Assembly (NCBI GenBank): GCA_034509495.1
Contig: JAVGWO010000026.1
Coordinates: 182,001-246,000, forward strand
DNA: 64,000 nt
From: Acestrorhynchus altus
Taxonomy: Eukaryota > Chordata > Actinopteri > Characiformes > Acestrorhynchidae
Direction of reading: 5' to 3'
Shown here piece after piece: positions 52,561 to 64,000 of the stretch; the first letter of the stretch is position 1; every line of letters begins with the position of its first letter. Under the pieces are notes generated by a model, which had not been told where the DNA came from, ran no database searches, and worked only from the letters and a program-made list of their open reading frames with translations. Both the position numbers and the translations under genes were made by a program.

Positions 52561-55500
52561 CTGCCAAAACAGAAACACACAATAAATGGTATTAATTTAA
52601 GTTGTAATATATCTCTCAGCCTCCAGGGGGCAGAAAAGATAAACAAATTCTGCAGACAATAGAATAGTTTTCTTTCTGCTTAAGGTCATGGATTGATGAT
52701 GAAGGTTGACTTATTACTAGATCATGATTTCAAAATTCTGCGAGAGCTGTGGTAGTGCCTTTTTATGATGCTTCTGGGGAAATGGCTCAATGGATCTTAG
52801 AGGAGCACTGACAATTCTGTGCTAAAGAAAAACATAATATGATAAAATGAATAAAATTAGGTATATGAAAGTGTAACTGGTATTAAAGTACAATGACTAA
52901 ACAATACAATTTAATTCAGTTTTATCATTTCAAAGCCCTACATGCATGGCAGTCTATATATACACATTTTAATTTGTGATATATACAGTCTATCCTATAT
53001 AACAGTGTTTCTCAAACCTGGTCATGGTGCCCCCTCTGAACCTGACACCTGATTCAATTAATCTGCTCATTAACAAGTCTTTTCAGAGTTGCAGAGGTAA
53101 GATAAAGCAGGGAATCCACTAATACATCCACATAAGGCAACCCTGGATGTTAGAAAAGCACTGTATAAATGCAACATATTACTACAACAATAATAGTAAT
53201 AGTACTAATTAATAATTATAATATATCTATGTCCATTAACCTGACAAAGTAGCGAGTTATTTGGTCAGTAGGTGAGTTCAGTTTTAGGTTACATGTGAGG
53301 CTTATTTGTCAGTCGTTGCGTGCCTGCAGTAAACCCACTGTGAGCGGCCGAGTGAATGTGTGTCTGCTGTGGAGATAAGGCCAGCATGAGCGGCAGCTCT
53401 CTGTGATGCCAGTCAGGACGTAATTAAACTGGTGAAAGAGGATTTTCTGCGCCACTGAATTTGAGAGGGTGGGACACACAGACACGCACACACATACTCC
53501 CTAAGGCAATATAACAAAGACACAGAAAAAGGACAAACAAGCACTCACACCCAAACAGAGACAATAACAAAGGACTTGCAACAAAAGTAACTATTTTGCT
53601 GAGAAATAAATGCACATTAGCATTCAAATGCACCAGTCCATAGCTTCAGACAATACATCGAATCGTTCATGTTAATATCCTGATACCTGGTGGCGTATAC
53701 GAGGGTTCCAGCGGATGTAGTAATTCACCCACAGCTCTAGGTGGCGCATACTGGCTACAGGGTAAAGCACGTGGCTGGATTCCGGTGTGTAAAATGGGTT
53801 GATGTAGGTAGATGTGCTGCTGTTTATCAGAGACCATAAAGACTCTGTCTTTGACCGAACATTCTGGGGGGGAAAAAGAAGCAAGATACAAGAATGAGAA
53901 CTCCTTAACCATGCTCATGTATGTAACAGCATGCAGATTTTGGTGCCGCTAGACAAAATTTCTGTTACTTCAAATAATTCAGTTGAATAAGAATTGATGT
54001 TAAAAAGGCACCAAGGTATAGACGAAATGCTCTGTTCCACATTTTAAGCTGTGGAGATCAAGCTGAAGGTTGGAAAGACCAAGGAAAGTTCCCAAAATGC
54101 AAATCGCTGTTTAATTGCAAAAGATGTTCAGGAAACTCCCACTCTGAAGTGGCGGTACACTATTTGACTGTGTTGAAACACCTACACAGATATGACCTTC
54201 ATGGAATAGTTAGTAATTAGTAGAAAACCTTTCAAGTTGAATTTTGTGGTGAGGATGCATCAGATGTATTCAAAGGAACTTCTAATAATTGGAAAGACCT
54301 CAAAATACAGGATATTACACATTGGCATCAACTTTCAGTAAGAAATCATAACAGCCATGATATTAATAAAATCAAGAATTTGACCATCGCAGTGATACTC
54401 TTGTATCTCTAGAGGTACTTGAATTTGACCGTTCCAGGGCAATAAATGTTAGGTCAAATGATATGGTGCATCCCTATGCACCACTTATGTGCATCAGTAC
54501 AGACACAGATGGATGAGACCACAACAGAGGGAAGAGCAGCCTTCCATGCTGAGAAGATGCGGAAAGTATTGCTAAGGTGTGTGAGTGTGAAGTGGGCCTG
54601 TGTCTTCTAACACAGTTATTGTTGTGCATGGCTCTGCAGGGCTACAGAATGAATGTTTCATCTCCCCTAAGTGCACTCTGCTCCCGCTCAGAGCCACTGA
54701 AGCGTCCCACTCACTCACGCTCTACTTCACACAATGAGCAGACAGAGAGAGAGAGAGAGAGCGAGAGGGACAGAGATAGACAGAGAACCAACAGGGAGAG
54801 TGACAGGCAGTCAACAAAAGCCAAAATTGTCCATTCTCAAAAGACCATGTCCATAGATGATCAGAGTTCACCACAATTTTAAAAGGCAATGGGACCTAAA
54901 CAGTAATGATAATGATCACTATAGTCAATGTGAACAAAAGCCCTATAAAATGCTGTCCATTAAATAAATACAGTGTCAAAAGGAAAAGCATGCTAAATGA
55001 TTCTTGGTTTGGTTACGTCATTAAGATGTTATTTTCAGTTTATAAGTTCTTACAACTTCATAAATATAATCAATGGGAGTTTAGATTTATGGGGGGAAAA
55101 CTCTAAAATTGAATAACTCTCATTCCCAGGATGTCCTGCACATATCGTTGAGTTGTCAGTGTCACTCATATCACTACTAGGGGACCGACTTTGGAATATG
55201 ATGGATCCCCATATCATCGCACCAGCAGTTAGGACAGTGTGTCACACCACAGCAAAGGCAGGATTGAGGAGCTCAAAAAAAGGCCTCCATACTTGAATCT
55301 TATTGTTGTCGGATCCCAACTAGAACCAGAATTTATTGTTAAAGATAATATGGTTTCCAGATTTCTGGTTCATCACTGCAAATTAAGGTGATGATGGCTT
55401 AGTCAGAATGGTCCGGATGGCAGGAAATTTGTTGTAATGACCATCCTGCTTCTCTCAGTCCAATGACGTGCCCCCTCTCAAAGTCTGTCAACAGGGCAAA

Positions 55501-57560
55501 ATGACTTTAATGCAGTGCTGAGGCATGTCTAGCACTAAAGAATCTCTTACCAAGAGGAGCACTACCAAAAGCAGCCTCTGAGAGAGTTTTTATAGAGCAG
55601 TGCAGGAAGCACATTTACACCCATGTGCCAACATACAGTGTCTAGTCAGACCACATCTGTAATCATTTATATTTCTGCCCAAGACATGCCTGCATGCTGA
55701 GTTCTCATGCAATCAGACATTGCATTATTTATTGTCAATTCATTTTTTTTGTCAAAGTTACAAGCCATCCAATTGAGGAACAAAAAGTAGTTAATGTAGG
55801 ACAGCAAAGAATCCTCTTTTTAGCACTTAAATATCAGTCAAAAAGCTTGCCAAACAATCCAATTAAACAATTCTGTCAATACTAAACAAGTACACAGATA
55901 TGATCAAGTGTGCTCTCTGAGCTCTGCATGTGTGCTGTTACTTACATTGATATCACGAACGCTCTCACAGTTGTAGAGGAATGTGCCAAAGCGACAGCTG
56001 TACAGATGATCCAAGACCGTTATCAGGAATCGTTCGTTAAACTCAAAGGCAGTTGGAAACTGTAGGCACAAGACCAAAGTCAGACACTGTTAAATGAACA
56101 CTATCTTACAATATAAAGAGGAACATAAACAGTGTACAGGGTTGTACATATTTCCAAACAAAGCTGGAATTACGGAAACTGACCATATTGTTCCAAAGAA
56201 CAGGACATTCTGGTATTACGTTTACTTACTACATTCATGCAGTACCAATGATACATTGACCTCAACCAATTCTGTACTCTAGAAGAGATATTACCACAAC
56301 TATACAGAAAAATAAACTACAGTACAATATTTTCTTTCTACTTTTTTTTTTCTACTTTGGCCTGTTTTATTACTTCTGAAAGAATGTAAAGGCTTATGCA
56401 AAGGTCTGGGCACAATTAGCCAAATGACATTTTGTTGCAGTGTATTTCAATTAACCTGTGGCCAATTTGAGAGTCTTCCGTGAAGATTATGTATGTACAG
56501 GCAATGCTGCACAATAGGACGTTGTGTAATTTGGCCAAGGGTAACAAACTTTCACTTAAGACACTTGTGTATGTACATCATGAAGGTAATTAAAAGGTAA
56601 CGTATTAATGTTTGAACTTAACACTTACCTGTTTAGTCATCTGCCACACACAGTCTATAAACTGCAAGAATATGGGTGACCTGTCCTGATCTGCATGGTT
56701 TTTGTCTCCATGGCCAATTCTCTGCACATGCACAAGTGGGGAAACAAGGACAAGTACACATGATTTCATGCCAAGCGGGAGGGTGATATGATACAAATAT
56801 GATGTCAATAGTTAAACACTCAGTGCATTAAATATATGTTATTTTTCATATTGAAAAAAATAAAGAAAAAAACAATATTTCAAAAATACTATTACAATCA
56901 TGAAGGCAATGATCATTATTCATCATTTCACAAACTGCACAGCATTAATCTACTTAAAACAGGCCTAATTATGATACCTCTGTCCTGAACTGAAACATTT
57001 TCACAAAAGCATATTAACAATGTGCTGTAAATCAAAACAATAATGATAAATAGTCCAATTGTCCACCCTTATTTTAGACAGTATTGCATCAAAAAGCAGA
57101 ATACACTATGGTGGAAAATGCACTACAAACCGAAGCAAACTTGTGTCCAAAGCCGATCCACTCCTTCTCCATTAGCACCTGGAAGCCCCTGAGTGTGCGG
57201 TAGTAGGAGTCCAGCATCAGCATGGCCAGAGAGGTGAGCTGAGCTGTACGGTCCCAGCCGTCACTACAGTGCACCACCACAGAGTTCCCTGAAGATACCT
57301 TATCAGCTACCTGAATTGCCCCCGACAACACCAACTACAGTAGATCAGGAGGACAAAACAGTTGGGATGAGAATAGGCCACGCAAACATCTGATAAACAT
57401 ACTATACCCTTTAAACTAAACCCATAAAGTCCATGTAGAGGAGTTTCTTCAGTGTGTTCAGGTATACAGTAGTCTTTTGTTTTGGATTTACATCAATTAA
57501 TCAGTGCTTGTTATTAAATTTAAAGTGTCACCATTATATCACACACAAAATATATTATAC

Positions 57561-57598
<38 letters not shown>

Positions 57599-60500
57599 AC
57601 TTATAAGTCTCAGTAGACTTCACTCAACACTCTACCTTAATGTGCTCTAGCCAATGAGTGGACTCCAGACTGGAGAGCCAGTGGGATTCCTCCACATTGG
57701 GGTAAACAATATCCTTCAGCTTCTTCAGCGACTCCCTCATCACATGAATGTTGTGAATGTCCAGGAAGACGAGTTCAGCGTTCTGATAGGCATCTTCCCC
57801 CTCATAGCCCCCTCCTGTGGCCTAAGGTTAAAAAAATAAGGTTAAAAGGTTAACACTGACATTCCATTGCCAATGTGTTAACTCTGAAAGCATGAAGCTA
57901 CACACATGTTGTGTGATGGAAATTATATGATCAATACAGCTCGGATATCAGAGTACAATATGATGTTCTACAGCACTGCCATATTAGTGCTTCACTTTGC
58001 AGCCAGATTCACCTCAGGCAGTTTGTGCTTTTGCCACTCGCAAACACAAATACACACACTCAGCTTTCTCTCCTCTGTTTGCTTTAACTCTACCTTGGTT
58101 ACATCTGTTGATGTGATGAGTAACCAATCAAGCAGAAACAACCCACACCCCTACAAATGGGATTAGAACAGAACAAAGTCCATATCTAGTAAGTTTCACA
58201 ATCTATGTATTCAGTTATTGCAACATGGGTTTAACGTGAGTTAGACCCATGGAAATCTCAGAAAAGTGTGCTGGTTTACATCACTTCCTATTCCCACCAC
58301 TAACTACAGGTAAACAGTCTGCAAAGTATCTTAATTTTGTCAAACAAAATCAGCTAGATTCTAACCCTTAGACAGTGCTACTGCTCTCTCACCTTATTAG
58401 CCACAGCATTGACGTTAGGCCTGGCATCGTAGATTGTGAGTTTGGTGGTGCCATTTGCCTCACGAATGATATCCAGATAGCGTTCATCATCCTTGTTGCG
58501 CTTGCCACTCATGCCCACCAGGGGCTGACTGCAACGGGTGATCACTGCTTGGTTATCTCTGTGAATCCAGGACAGCACCTAAAAACACCAGGTCAGAGAC
58601 ACATTATACAAAGAGTCACTTTCAACTAAGCAATATATTATTTTCTCAACACCCAATCAGCTTAAACATGTGAATCAAATTTATCTTAGTCTAGAAAACA
58701 GGCTGAAAAACCAGGGTACCAGGCCAAGTTTTTTTAAATACATGATGTCTTTAACAGTTATGGATTCCACGACAGTTTCACACCCTTTGGTTTGTTGTTT
58801 TGACACTGCTTTTGCTGAACTGCACTAAACAATGCATGTGCTGCCTGGGTACTTTGGTTAAAAACTGTGAGCCCACAAGCACCCTGTTACATCTAGGCTT
58901 TGTACATTTTGACAGTGCCTGGTTCATTTGTGCAGTTGGGTTAACACCCATCAAAATAAACGGAACTAAAGGAGTTTCATTAGCCCGCATTCACTAATGT
59001 AATTGTGAAAGAGTTTTAAAGCTTAATCCATGTGGTTTTAGCACCATGTGGCTCACCGGTATGCGACAGCGGGAGCGGAAGGTGGCCACTCGCCGCAGGT
59101 CCTCCTCCGTGGCTTTGAAAGGAACTACCAGAATGGTGGGGTAAGTGTCACACAACTCGTAGTTGGAGTTGATAAAGGAAACCCTCCATCTCTCATTGGG
59201 CAGACCCTAGAGAAAGCACAAGAAGAAATAGCTTAGTAAGTTCAATATTAACAGGTTTAACATCCCAATAAAGTTAGTTCAAAATCAAATATTTAATTCA
59301 GATGAAATTGTCTGATAAAAAAAATACTTTGTGAAGATCACTGTGATGTATGGTAATTGTTGGACAATATTTGGGTTTATAATTTTCACATCACAATCTA
59401 CTAAATACTAAAAATACTTTAGTAACTAAAACTGAGCAGGAATTGGTCATCTGAGCTAATCTTGGTAATTTGTACCTTTTCAGATGAGAGAACCCTTACA
59501 CATCTGCAGTCGTAAGACTGTGTTGACAGTATACATCACTACACTCAGGGCAAATTCTGTGCATGTAAACAAGCCCGGGTGGAATGTGCTTTGAGGGGTG
59601 ATCATGCTTATGTAAGCTAGGAGAACATGAAAATGTGTGGAGGACCAAATATTTACATTGAATACTCTGAGCCCTTGAAAATTAAGGGTGGAAGTGCTGT
59701 CCCAGTACCAGTAAAAGGGATCAGACTGCCCTCAGACCAGGACTATTTCTTACCTGACGTCTGTACTCATCCATGGGCTTATAAAGGTCCCAGCCATTTT
59801 CCTCAAACTTCTCCTGACTCAGAAACGCAAACAGTGGCTAAAGAGGGGAAAGAACAAATTAACGTACATAATACACCCCAGGAACACCCTTCACATCAGT
59901 CTGAAATCTGTTAACTGTACTGACTTATAAGAAGAGAATGAAAATGACCAAAATGCTGCTTGCAACTCCAATAAGTGGATTTATGACTCAGATTAATAGT
60001 ATTACTACTTTAGTAATTAAAGGTGGTGATTTACACAATTACATAACATTAAATTAGGCTTCCAACAAATGTTCAGGTCAACATTGTCCAGAATAAGATG
60101 CTTATTTCACATTTTTAAACTCATTCCTCAAACACAAAGAGGTTCATATAGGAACCTCAGCTATGATGCTCATACTGATATATGCAGTAGAATATACCAG
60201 CAGGAGATAAAGCAGGACACAAATACAACAACTATTAGGACTCAAAATCCTTGCAAGTTTACAACAATGTACAATGTACAGTTTAGCAAAAGAAGACATA
60301 GAAGTGTGTTCTACTGCACTAGTCACTAATGCGAGTAATTTTTAATATTTACACTTTCTTGTGACAAAATGTACTGCCACCACAAGTTTAGAGCAAACCA
60401 ATCATTGTTTGTACATGTCATCCAGTAGTCAGTGAAATAATAAACACACATTTTCATCCAATCAGATAGTGAAATCTGATTCAGCTGTTGTAAGCTATAA

Positions 60501-63436
60501 TATACATGCTCAATCTAACACAAAGATGTTTTCCTCCTATCAAAATAAAAGTATTTTAAATATTTTTCTCCATAAATTATTGTTTTAGTGTTTATGTTCC
60601 TGGAATTCAGTTACTGTATTCAGAAAATTTGGGAGGTGGTCACTGGGGTTAGAAGTTGGTCACTAGGGTTAGGAGAATGAATGCAAATCTGGATGTTCTA
60701 AGTACCAAGTCATGAGGACTTTCAGTACAAATGAATTAAGTGTGTGTTTGAACTGACCAGTCCATGAGAGAGGGGAAAAGCGTATTTGAAAAGCTCTCCA
60801 AAGATGTCTCTTCGACTGTGGCCCTCCTGCTTCAGAGCAAACCGCAAGTTCCTCATGTCCTGCAAGTACACACACACGCACGCACACATGCAAGCACACA
60901 CACGCAAGCACACACACACGCAAGCACACACACACGCAAGCACACACACATACATACAACTGAGTGCCTGCTGAAGCTAGATCCATTGTGTAGAAGCATG
61001 TTATCCAGCTGTAGGTTAGCAGAGGGAAAGAATTTGTCCTTGAACTTGTCAAACGTTGCTCTTTTAAGTTAGTTCAAATTATCTGAATACTTGATGCCTA
61101 TTTACATAAAAAACTTGATTTCATATGGCTCCAAGTACCTCAGGGTCTAATGCTACCACTATGATCTGAGGACCACAGGTTCGAATCCCAGGTCAAGTTG
61201 CTTGCAATCAAATCAAAATTTTTACTTAGAATTAATGTGCGTGTTTGGCGGCCAGGTTGGAGTTTTTGTGAGGCTCTTGTTAGTTAGCAGCAATGCCAAT
61301 GACTGAGCTGGACCCGCAGTGCTGCCGGACACAGTGGGGACTTGCATGGGTAAGCATTATTATCAGCTGGGTTGGACCTGTGATGCTGAAATGTTTGAAA
61401 ATTGGAGTTTTAAAGTTCTCCAAGAACATGTCTTGTCACAAAAACACATGCAAGATTTGATGTGATGTCATGGACATGAAACATTTTTTTCTGCATGCTG
61501 CAGATGCTGCTGAAACCGTGTAGTGTGAACACAGCATTAGGAAATTAAACCGTCTCAAACAGCCATTACACTTCCATCTGTGAATGTTACCTTGCAGGTA
61601 ATGTCTAGGCCATAGGAGTTTTCTCCTCGACTGGAAGCTCCACCCATCTTCTCTATTCTGCTGATCGCACCCAGGGGTACATCTAGGGCAACTATGGATT
61701 CCTGAGAAAAAGGAGACAAGAGAAAAGTACTAATCAATATTAGTTACATTTATCTATAATCAGCCTGTCAGCTCTCATCTTAGGGTTTTTTTCATAACTG
61801 TACTTCTTTGTTGTGGTCTGAATCAGTTAACAGGTTTATGACCATTTTCCTAAGTGATTTGGATTGTTTTCACATGAGGAAAAATTTAAGCACAAGTCTA
61901 AATAAGTCCCAACAAACCATGTGACAAGGTTCCCTCTGAAGACACTTCAGACCTGTTTAGGGATGCAATTAACTAAAGAGACGAAGAAAGTGCTAAAGTG
62001 CAAAGTGTTTTGGATCAGTGTGGATTTCTGTGCAGTTTAACATGGACAATTACACTTGCCGAGCTGTTTACATACAAACGAACTGCTCCTGAGTTTGTTT
62101 GGGACAGGACCAAGACCAGCTCTTCTAAAGGGTCTCGGGCAGGTGTTTAGGTCTGCATCAGTGTGTGATTACAATAATCACACCTCTCCAAATGAACCAT
62201 AGTTTGATTTAACTGGACCAAACTGTGTGGTGTCTATTCATTTGAGGATTGAATCCCCATCCAAAACACTAGAATTTATCTCTCATCAGTAAACCCACAT
62301 GAAGGATATCTGAATGTATTTCCTCTGTAGTTGTGGAGGTGTGTTGGTTTATGGGACAAGCTAGTTACATTTAATGTTCAAATACATCTGATAGCTTAAA
62401 CTGATTTTAAAGTAAAATGAAAAAAATGACCATATAGTCCAGGCCAGTTTCATTCTCTAGGCAGAAAACAAGCTGTATTCTATACCACCATAAGTCTGTA
62501 TCCACATTAAAGATCTCAAAATGTCAGTTTTAAAACCTTTTGCACAATTTCAGGCTCCAGCAAACATTTCATTTGAGCTACCAGCCCATACTGGTACAAA
62601 AGGAAAACCCCCAAAATAAGGCAACACCTGTTTCGTTTCTCATCAAATATTAATAAACTTTTCCACAGGGAAATTCCAGCTCCCCCTCCTTCCCCTTTTA
62701 CCCTCCCTTCAAGCTCTCTCTTTCCAGCAGCTCACTGCAACAGCCCAAACTTCCAGCAGGACTGCAGGTGCCTCCCAGCCAGTGTGCCAACTGCAAACAG
62801 TGCCAGGACAAAGATGAAAGGCTCCAGATTTGATTTTCATACACTCCCCCCTTCTTCTCAGCCATCTCTCTTCTATTTTTACACCCTGCTGCTACAGACA
62901 GACAAACTTGACGTGTGGCATTACTGAGAGATAACGTTGCCCCAAAGGGAGAGAGAACATGCCCAGAAAAATAGGACAACAAAAATGAACTGATAGGGCT
63001 TTCTGACAAAGAGCAAATAGGAAAGGGGAAAAAAAAAGAAGAAAGAAAGATTTCTGAAGAAGAGTGTGGATTTCTGGAGGATCTGGTGAGTGTTCAGAGA
63101 GACCATGAGCTGCTGTTGAAGGTAAGGTGCTGAAGAGGTGAAGGAGGAAGCATGACTCAGACTTAAGTTAGTCAGATGAGCTCACTGAAACCACACACGA
63201 GCGCACACACACAACTCTGCAGTGTCAGGATGGACGGCTATAAAAAAAATGTATATATGGTCCGCCCATTTTAACTGTTAGTAAAACCTTTTACTACTCA
63301 AAAGCAGCATTCAAGCACACAACACACACACAGCCCCTCACCGAGTCGGTGCTCCTGAAGTACAGTCTGAAGTTGGTGATGAATACTTTCCCCTTGAGGG
63401 CTCCATTGAATGGGCACATGTAAATAAGGTCTTTGT
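52393..63436 (-). CDS. mtm1: Myotubularin, twelve of its coding exons (5' end outside window)
   Basis: PI3P / PI(3,5)P2 3-phosphatase; human MTM1 loss causes X-linked centronuclear myopathy. Exons in transcript order: 63342-63436, 61591-61701, 60758-60859, 59754-59837, 59057-59206, 58393-58578, 57636-57821, 57131-57334, 56629-56721, 55946-56059, 53687-53863, 52393-52560. About 555 residues are present; compared with human MTM1 (603) the first ~46 residues are missing because their exons lie past 64000. The order is GRAM domain, linker, phosphatase with HCSDGWDR, coiled coil and a tail ending QTPF (human QTHF). MTM1-specific words (VGMSGKRNKDDE, NVNAVANK, EKMGGASSRGENSYGLDITC) separate it from mtmr1. 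All exons are intact, so the gene is predicted to be functional. Confidence 0.96.
53687..53863 (-). CDS. mtm1: mtm1 exon 14
   Basis: 177 nt, acceptor cccccag, donor CACCAG|gtatca. Encodes NVRSKTESLWSLINSST through RHLELWVNYYIRWNPRIRHQ. Confidence 0.95.
53864..55945 (-). other. mtm1: mtm1 intron 13
   Basis: About 2.1 kb without exons. A GA-rich tract lies at about 54738-54800. The 55110-55650 stretch has the look of a dispersed repeat but I cannot name it. Confidence 0.45.
55946..56059 (-). CDS. mtm1: mtm1 exon 13
   Basis: 114 nt, acceptor gtgcctacag, donor ATCAAT|gtaagt. Encodes FPTAFEFNERFLITVLDHLY and SCRFGTFLYNCESVRDIN. Confidence 0.95.
56629..56721 (-). CDS. mtm1: mtm1 exon 12
   Basis: 93 nt, acceptor gcatgtgcag, donor AAACAG|gtaagt. 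Encodes RIGHGDKNHADQDRSPIFLQ and FIDCVWQMTKQ. Confidence 0.96.
57131..57334 (-). CDS. mtm1: mtm1 exon 11 (active site)
   Basis: 204 nt, acceptor ctactgtag, donor GCTTCG|gtttgt. Carries HCSDGWDRTAQLTSLAMLML with catalytic Cys and Arg. It has one residue fewer than human before the active site (SSGNSVVVHC versus SSGKSSVLVHC). Confidence 0.97.
57560..57596. repeat. (TA)n microsatellite
   Basis: About 17 TA units in mtm1 intron 10, roughly 40 bp from exon 10's donor. Confidence 0.9.
57636..57821 (-). CDS. mtm1: mtm1 exon 10
   Basis: 186 nt, acceptor aaccttag, donor ATTAAG|gtagag. Encodes ATGGGYEGEDAYQNAELVFL, IHNIHVMRESLKKLKDIVYP and THWLEHIK. Confidence 0.96.
58393..58578 (-). CDS. mtm1: mtm1 exon 9
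   Basis: 186 nt, acceptor gtttttag, donor AATAAG|gtgaga. Encodes VLSWIHRDNQAVITRCSQPL, VGMSGKRNKDDERYLDIIRE and NVNAVANK. Confidence 0.96.
59057..59206 (-). CDS. mtm1: mtm1 exon 8
   Basis: 150 nt, acceptor tttctctag, donor ATACCG|gtgagc. Starts GLPNERW and ends RRVATFRSRCRIP, as in MTM1. Confidence 0.95.
59754..59837 (-). CDS. mtm1: mtm1 exon 7
   Basis: 84 nt, acceptor cctctttag, donor CGTCAG|gtaaga. Encodes PLFAFLSQEKFEENGWDLYK and PMDEYRRQ. Confidence 0.94.
59838..60757 (-). other. mtm1: mtm1 intron 6
   Basis: About 0.9 kb, AT-rich, with a short local duplication ggtcactggggttag / ggtcactagggttag near 60639-60675. No exon. Confidence 0.5.
60758..60859 (-). CDS. mtm1: mtm1 exon 6
   Basis: 102 nt, acceptor acttgcag, donor GGACTG|gtcagt. 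Encodes DMRNLRFALKQEGHSRRDIF and KYAFPLSHGL. Confidence 0.95.
60868..60955. repeat. CA-rich minisatellite with CACGCAAG units
   Basis: Units of cacacacgcaag and longer CA runs just upstream (gene strand) of mtm1 exon 6. ORFs of Cys/Val or His/Thr repeats over it are artefacts. Confidence 0.88.
61130..61385 (+). mobile_element. Possible tRNA-derived SINE
   Basis: Contains a consensus RNA polymerase III B box (ggttcgaatccc at about 61181) with an upstream A-box-like stretch (taatgctaccactatg). The unrelated body downstream fits a SINE. No target duplication or tail is clear, so tentative. Confidence 0.35.
61591..61701 (-). CDS. mtm1: mtm1 exon 5
   Basis: 111 nt, acceptor tttctcag, donor TGCAAG|gtaaca. 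Encodes ESIVALDVPLGAISRIEKMG and SSRGENSYGLDITCK. One codon longer than the mtmr1 equivalent. Confidence 0.95.
61702..63341 (-). other. mtm1: mtm1 intron 4
   Basis: About 1.6 kb without exon or named repeat; a few purine-rich and pyrimidine-rich stretches (62690-63060). Confidence 0.5.
63342..63436 (-). CDS. mtm1: mtm1 exon 4 (human numbering)
   Basis: 95 nt, acceptor ttcctacag, donor GACTCG|gtgagg. Encodes KDLIYMCPFNGALKGKVFIT and the next GRAM strands. The first exon of the gene visible in the window; it enters in phase 1. Confidence 0.95.
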
Positions 63437-63562
63437 CTGTAGGAAAACAGATACAGGATTTAGAAAATTAATCCCACAATAAAGATCAGATTAACACGAC
63501 TCCAGATAACGAAGTATGTCACTTACATGCAATTACATGTATCAGCTGATGTGCATCAGCTA

Positions 63563-63950
63563 TAGGGCTGGGTAATATAGACAAAAAATCATATCCTGAT
63601 ATTTTAACTGAATGGCGATATACGATACCCTATATGATCTGAAAAGATTAGGACACCCCATGAAATCCTTTGTCCTTTTTTTTTTTTACTATAATTAAGC
63701 AGTGTGTATAAAGAAGAAAATAAGGTAAAGTTTTTATTTGTGGTCTTCATGCCAGAGCTCTGTTTAATGTGTCTCTTCATGGTGTGTTGGTGAGAGCTGG
63801 GGGTGGAGCAGAACAAAGGACTTTTTCTGCAACACTGAAACTGAAAGTAATAAAAACTTTAAAACTCAATATAAACCATATTGTCTCAGCCCATATGCCA
63901 CTCTGTTTATACCCCAATATCAATATATCTTTATATATGAATACAGTTTC
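63563..63950. mobile_element. hAT-type MITE, right end not found
   Basis: Starts tagggctgggtaatatagac, like the copies at 10.1 and 24.8 kb, and the interior shares tcctgatatt and a gtctcagcccatatg-like stretch. A matching CCCTA end is not visible, so it is truncated or degenerate. Confidence 0.5.
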
Positions 63951-64000
63951 TTTTGCGAAAGTATTCACCTCCCTGGCTCTTTACCTATTCTGTTACATTA

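Noticed and set aside
60669..61072. Cys/Val-rich and His/Thr-rich ORFs
   Set aside because: The CA-rich minisatellite read in several frames; only 60758-60859 is real coding sequence (mtm1 exon 6).

Overview
The window is vertebrate nuclear DNA, almost certainly from a ray-finned (teleost) fish. It has GT-AG introns, three multi-exon genes orthologous to vertebrate genes, many microsatellites, and typical fish transposon debris (Tc1-like copies, hAT-type MITEs, a Rex3-like RTE LINE, an L2-like LINE 3' end). There are no operons, CRISPR arrays or prokaryotic genes. I cannot name the species.

Layout. 1-3000: upstream flank with repeats, no gene recognised. 3000-20420 (+): cd99l2 (CD99 antigen-like 2), twelve coding exons, 286 residues by my exon model, followed by a long 3' UTR. 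25710-46529 (-): mtmr1 (myotubularin-related 1), fifteen coding exons, 657 residues, plus one candidate alternative exon. 52393-63436 (-): mtm1 (myotubularin), twelve coding exons; the first coding exons, about 46 residues, lie beyond the right edge. The order CD99L2 - MTMR1 - MTM1, with CD99L2 facing the other two, is the same as at human Xq28.

How the genes relate. mtm1 and mtmr1 are tandem paralogues that hydrolyse the 3-phosphate of PI3P and PI(3,5)P2 on endosomal and plasma membranes. Both keep the C-x5-R active site (HCSDGWDR), the PH-GRAM domain, a C-terminal coiled coil and a PDZ-ligand-like tail. Most of their internal exons have identical lengths. cd99l2 encodes a single-pass, CD99-like adhesion protein with an acidic, low-complexity ectodomain. 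Nothing suggests the three act in one pathway; they are a conserved neighbourhood.

Notable non-genic content: a 16-base exact match to the Nextera/Tn5 mosaic end beside a CT repeat in the cd99l2 promoter, which is a likely assembly artefact; two minisatellites with 21-bp units (16.7-17.5 kb and 43.7-44.36 kb) that create long spurious ORFs; a 0.58-kb TNN array next to mtmr1 exon 1; a long inverted repeat at 44.4-44.7 kb; hAT MITEs with intact 8-bp target-site duplications; and an unidentified small coding remnant with its own splice sites and poly(A) signal inside a cd99l2 intron (15.2-16.4 kb). All coordinates come from reading by eye; no alignment was run.
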